Assembly: GCA_027596195.1 (NCBI GenBank)
Contig: JADGJG010000694.1
Location: 1-14,071 of the forward strand
Direction of reading: 5' to 3'
Origin: Podochytrium sp. JEL0797
Taxonomy: Eukaryota > Chytridiomycota > Chytridiomycetes > Chytridiales > Chytriomycetaceae
Length of the DNA: 14,071 nucleotides
The position numbers were made by a program, and so were the translations under genes. Within the stretch, counting starts at the first letter, position 1. Each line of letters begins with the position of its first letter. Shown one piece after another: positions 11,996-14,071 of the stretch. A model generated the notes under the pieces. That model was not told the origin of the DNA and made no database searches. It saw nothing but the letters and a program-made list of their open reading frames with translations.

Positions 11996-14071
11996 TGTCC
12001 TCCGTTGCAACATCAGAGCCCTCCGACTCGGACGATTCATCATCGAAAATCCCGCCGCATCTGTTTTGCACTGTTTGAATAACGTGTAACGCTTCCTCAT
12101 GAAGATCCATTTGTGCTTCCGACACCAGCAGAGCTTCGAATTGTTCATTTGGCACATCCGAGAGGATATTGAATTCCTTCAAATTTCTGTAAAAGATGTC
12201 CAAATCGAAAGTTGATTTGGGAGGTGGGTGGTACCCGTTTTTCATCGTAATGCCGAGCCCGTTAGCCATCTGCTGCTTGGCCTTGAACATGCAGTTTGCA
12301 GCCAATGATCGCGCGTAGGCTGTCTCATAGTCGTCCGTGTGCTTGATTCCTTTGCACTCTTTCAAATGCTTGTTGAAATGTTCCTGACGCTGATCCACCG
12401 CGAAATACGAGTTCCAGAGACCAGACGGATTGACAAAGCGAAAGTATTTGCTGCGGTACGCAATGTCCTGCCTTAAGAGAGACTGAAGCTGGACTTGCTC
12501 ATGGAGAAACGCGTTGAAGTATCGGCTGGACTGAGCCATCCCTCCCTCCTTCAACAGCAGCAAAAACAACATATGCATTTCCACAACACCATCCCCATCC
12601 CCTGTACTGATGCAGTCGTTGAAAACCAGGTACTGCACCCCGAAACGGATAAACTCCAGTACGTATGCCCGCTTGGAAGCAGGCTTGGTGCGGCAAACAA
12701 CTGTTTCCAACTTTGTCTTCCCATCCTTGTTTTTCCCCCTCTTCAACACAGCTTCACTGAGAATTGTTACATCCTGTTCGTGCTCCTCAACCAACGTGAT
12801 AATTCTGTCGACAACCTCGTCCAGCTTCGCCGCCAGCTCCAAACCAGAATCACCCACAGCTGCGCAACATTCCTCCCGCGAAATGGCCACGTACATCTCA
12901 CACACATCCTCGACGAGCCTCTCCTTCTCGTAGAAAGTAAACTTTTCGTGGCTGTCATGTTGGAATCGTCGATCGCGGATCCGTCCCAGGTCACCTAGTG
13001 TTCCATGATCCTTGAGGCCGTTGTACAAGAAAATTTTGTAGAATCTCTCGATGAGGGCCATCTTCACGTGGAATTCTCCCATTCCGAAATGGGCCCAACA
13101 GAATCGCTCCACGTCTGAACTGCCGATTTCGGGAAGTCGAGCACCTTTCGCAGATTCCATGATAGCAAAAAGCCCGAGATCGCCGAAGAGCAGCTGTTCG
13201 ATGGACATGTTGTCAAAGCCGGCAGCTGATGCTTCACTGGAGCCTTTTGTTGGAATGGCGTGTGTCTTGATATAATGGTCGAGAATCTGCGCCATTCCAT
13301 CAAGAGTTCCTTGCTTGAAATCCAATAGACCAGTAGGAATGAGGTCGTTTCGAATTGGAACTCGCGAGGTGCCGCATGATGGACGCTTGAGCGCAATGTC
13401 CTTGAACTCGGGGAGGTTCTGGATAAGAATGTTCGCAATCATGCACCGCTGCCTCTCCTTGTAATTGGAGAGTGTCTGAGCGTTTGGTAGAATGTGAAAC
13501 GGTTTCAATTCGGACAGTGGAATGGCGGGAATGCTAGGAAAATCAGGAATGTCGCCCACGAAGTAGATTTTGGACGTGTTTGTCCGAGAGTACAATTCGG
13601 AACTTTTCTCGAGCGTTCCCTTGACCTCGTGATACTCCTCCACGTTGTCTTGCACCCATCCAATGAGAAGAGGTTTGCAGACGCGCTCGATTGCGGCTTC
13701 TGCATCGTCGACAAGCTTCCCAATGTTGATTTTGGTGGCCGTATACGAGAGGCCGAACCCAAGCTGCGAGCAAATCTCGATAAGAAGCTGGGAGGCGTCG
13801 TCCCCTTTGAGGCAAGTTGATAGTAGCCTCTGCATGTATCCAAGTTGGAGATTGTGAGTGAACGCGATCACCGATACTACTGACAAGGCACGGTTCGGGT
13901 GTTTTTTGAGGTCGGGATGCGTCGCTGTTCTGGGATGAGTACATAGCGTTTCACATACGCGCCAAAGAGCGGGGCAGTCCTTGACAAACTGCTGCTTCAA
14001 GTTGTCCAAGTCGAATGACGCGAAATCGACACCAAGAGCTTCCTCCTTCCTACTATTCTGAGAAAACACAC
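11991..14071 (-). CDS. DUF6589-like protein, 5' end beyond window
   Basis: A continuous frame of at least 692 codons runs from the window edge to TAA at 11993-11991. No ATG start is visible at the edge, so the N-terminus is missing (partial). The pattern fits the fungal DUF6589 family as I remember it. There is an N-terminal helical block (SVIAFTHNLQLGYMQRLL ... QLGFGLSYTAT). Then comes W-V-Q-DN at visible residues 139-142, with SRTNTSKIYFVGDIP after it, and DLIPTGLLDFKQGTLDGM. LLFGDLGLF (GD at 296-297) and GEFHVKMALIERFYKIF (331-347) follow. DN, GD and the G-x-F-H block are the family's most constant points. The acidic C-terminus (DDESSESEGSD) is disordered. The function of DUF6589 is not established; a nuclease or transposase-like fold is speculation. 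It converges on the RecQ-like gene with 23 bp between stops, suggesting a linked pair. Confidence 0.72.
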   Translation of the reverse strand, partial: VFSQNSRKEEALGVDFASFDLDNLKQQFVKDCPALWRVCETLCTHPRTATHPDLKKHPNRALSVVSVIAFTHNLQLGYMQRLLSTCLKGDDASQLLIEICSQLGFGLSYTATKINIGKLVDDAEAAIERVCKPLLIGWVQDNVEEYHEVKGTLEKSSELYSRTNTSKIYFVGDIPDFPSIPAIPLSELKPFHILPNAQTLSNYKERQRCMIANILIQNLPEFKDIALKRPSCGTSRVPIRNDLIPTGLLDFKQGTLDGMAQILDHYIKTHAIPTKGSSEASAAGFDNMSIEQLLFGDLGLFAIMESAKGARLPEIGSSDVERFCWAHFGMGEFHVKMALIERFYKIFLYNGLKDHGTLGDLGRIRDRRFQHDSHEKFTFYEKERLVEDVCEMYVAISREECCAAVGDSGLELAAKLDEVVDRIITLVEEHEQDVTILSEAVLKRGKNKDGKTKLETVVCRTKPASKRAYVLEFIRFGVQYLVFNDCISTGDGDGVVEMHMLFLLLLKEGGMAQSSRYFNAFLHEQVQLQSLLRQDIAYRSKYFRFVNPSGLWNSYFAVDQRQEHFNKHLKECKGIKHTDDYETAYARSLAANCMFKAKQQMANGLGITMKNGYHPPPKSTFDLDIFYRNLKEFNILSDVPNEQFEALLVSEAQMDLHEEALHVIQTVQNRCGGIFDDESSESEGSDVATEDK

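Noticed and set aside
1..14071. CRISPR array, tRNA or rRNA genes
   Set aside because: I saw no regularly spaced repeats and no cloverleaf or rRNA-like sequence on either strand.

Overview
This is eukaryotic nuclear DNA, most likely from an early-diverging (chytrid-like) fungus. Protein-coding genes are small and dense. They are interrupted by short spliceosomal introns, mostly 46-108 bp, with GT(G/A)...AG borders, and AATAAA signals follow several stops. A complete mitochondrial propionyl-CoA carboxylase alpha gene, degraded plant-type leucine-rich repeats, and a RecQ-like helicase next to a DUF6589-like protein fit a chytrid better than a yeast or mould. The lineage call is inference.

Layout. 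1-745: a 28-base C run (probably a contig-edge artefact), then a broken leucine-rich-repeat relic and no intact gene. 746-2618: two tandem genes for small GRAM-domain proteins with a C-terminal membrane anchor, with matching three-exon structures. 2780-5648: four small single-exon genes. Three of them (2780-3325 +, 4352-4876 -, 5115-5648 -) carry PPxY/LPxY motifs plus a ubiquitin-binding-like D-E-x-x-A-x-x-L segment, and at least two of these are clear paralogues. The fourth (3631-4227 +) is an uncharacterised protein ending in an FRGFLEP signature. 5843-8747 (-): a 12-exon PCCA gene of 723 codons whose joints all preserve frame, including one apparent GC-AG intron. 8748-10017: intergenic, holding a frameshifted C-terminal relic of a fungal DDE transposase (9171-9482, -) and the promoter of the next gene. 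10018-11967 (+): a RecQ-like helicase with a stopless 39-bp intron and a Lys/Glu-rich tail. 11991-14071 (-): a large open frame running off the window, DUF6589-like, tail to tail with the helicase and only 23 bp away.

The left two thirds look like ordinary genome: lipid-contact-type GRAM proteins, putative ubiquitin adaptors and propionate metabolism. The right third looks like accessory or mobile DNA. The helicase/DUF6589 pair beside a transposase relic is the best candidate for an undescribed element. The helicase has both conserved arginines of motif VI replaced by histidine at positions that would be CpG deaminations, so this copy may be dead or repurposed.
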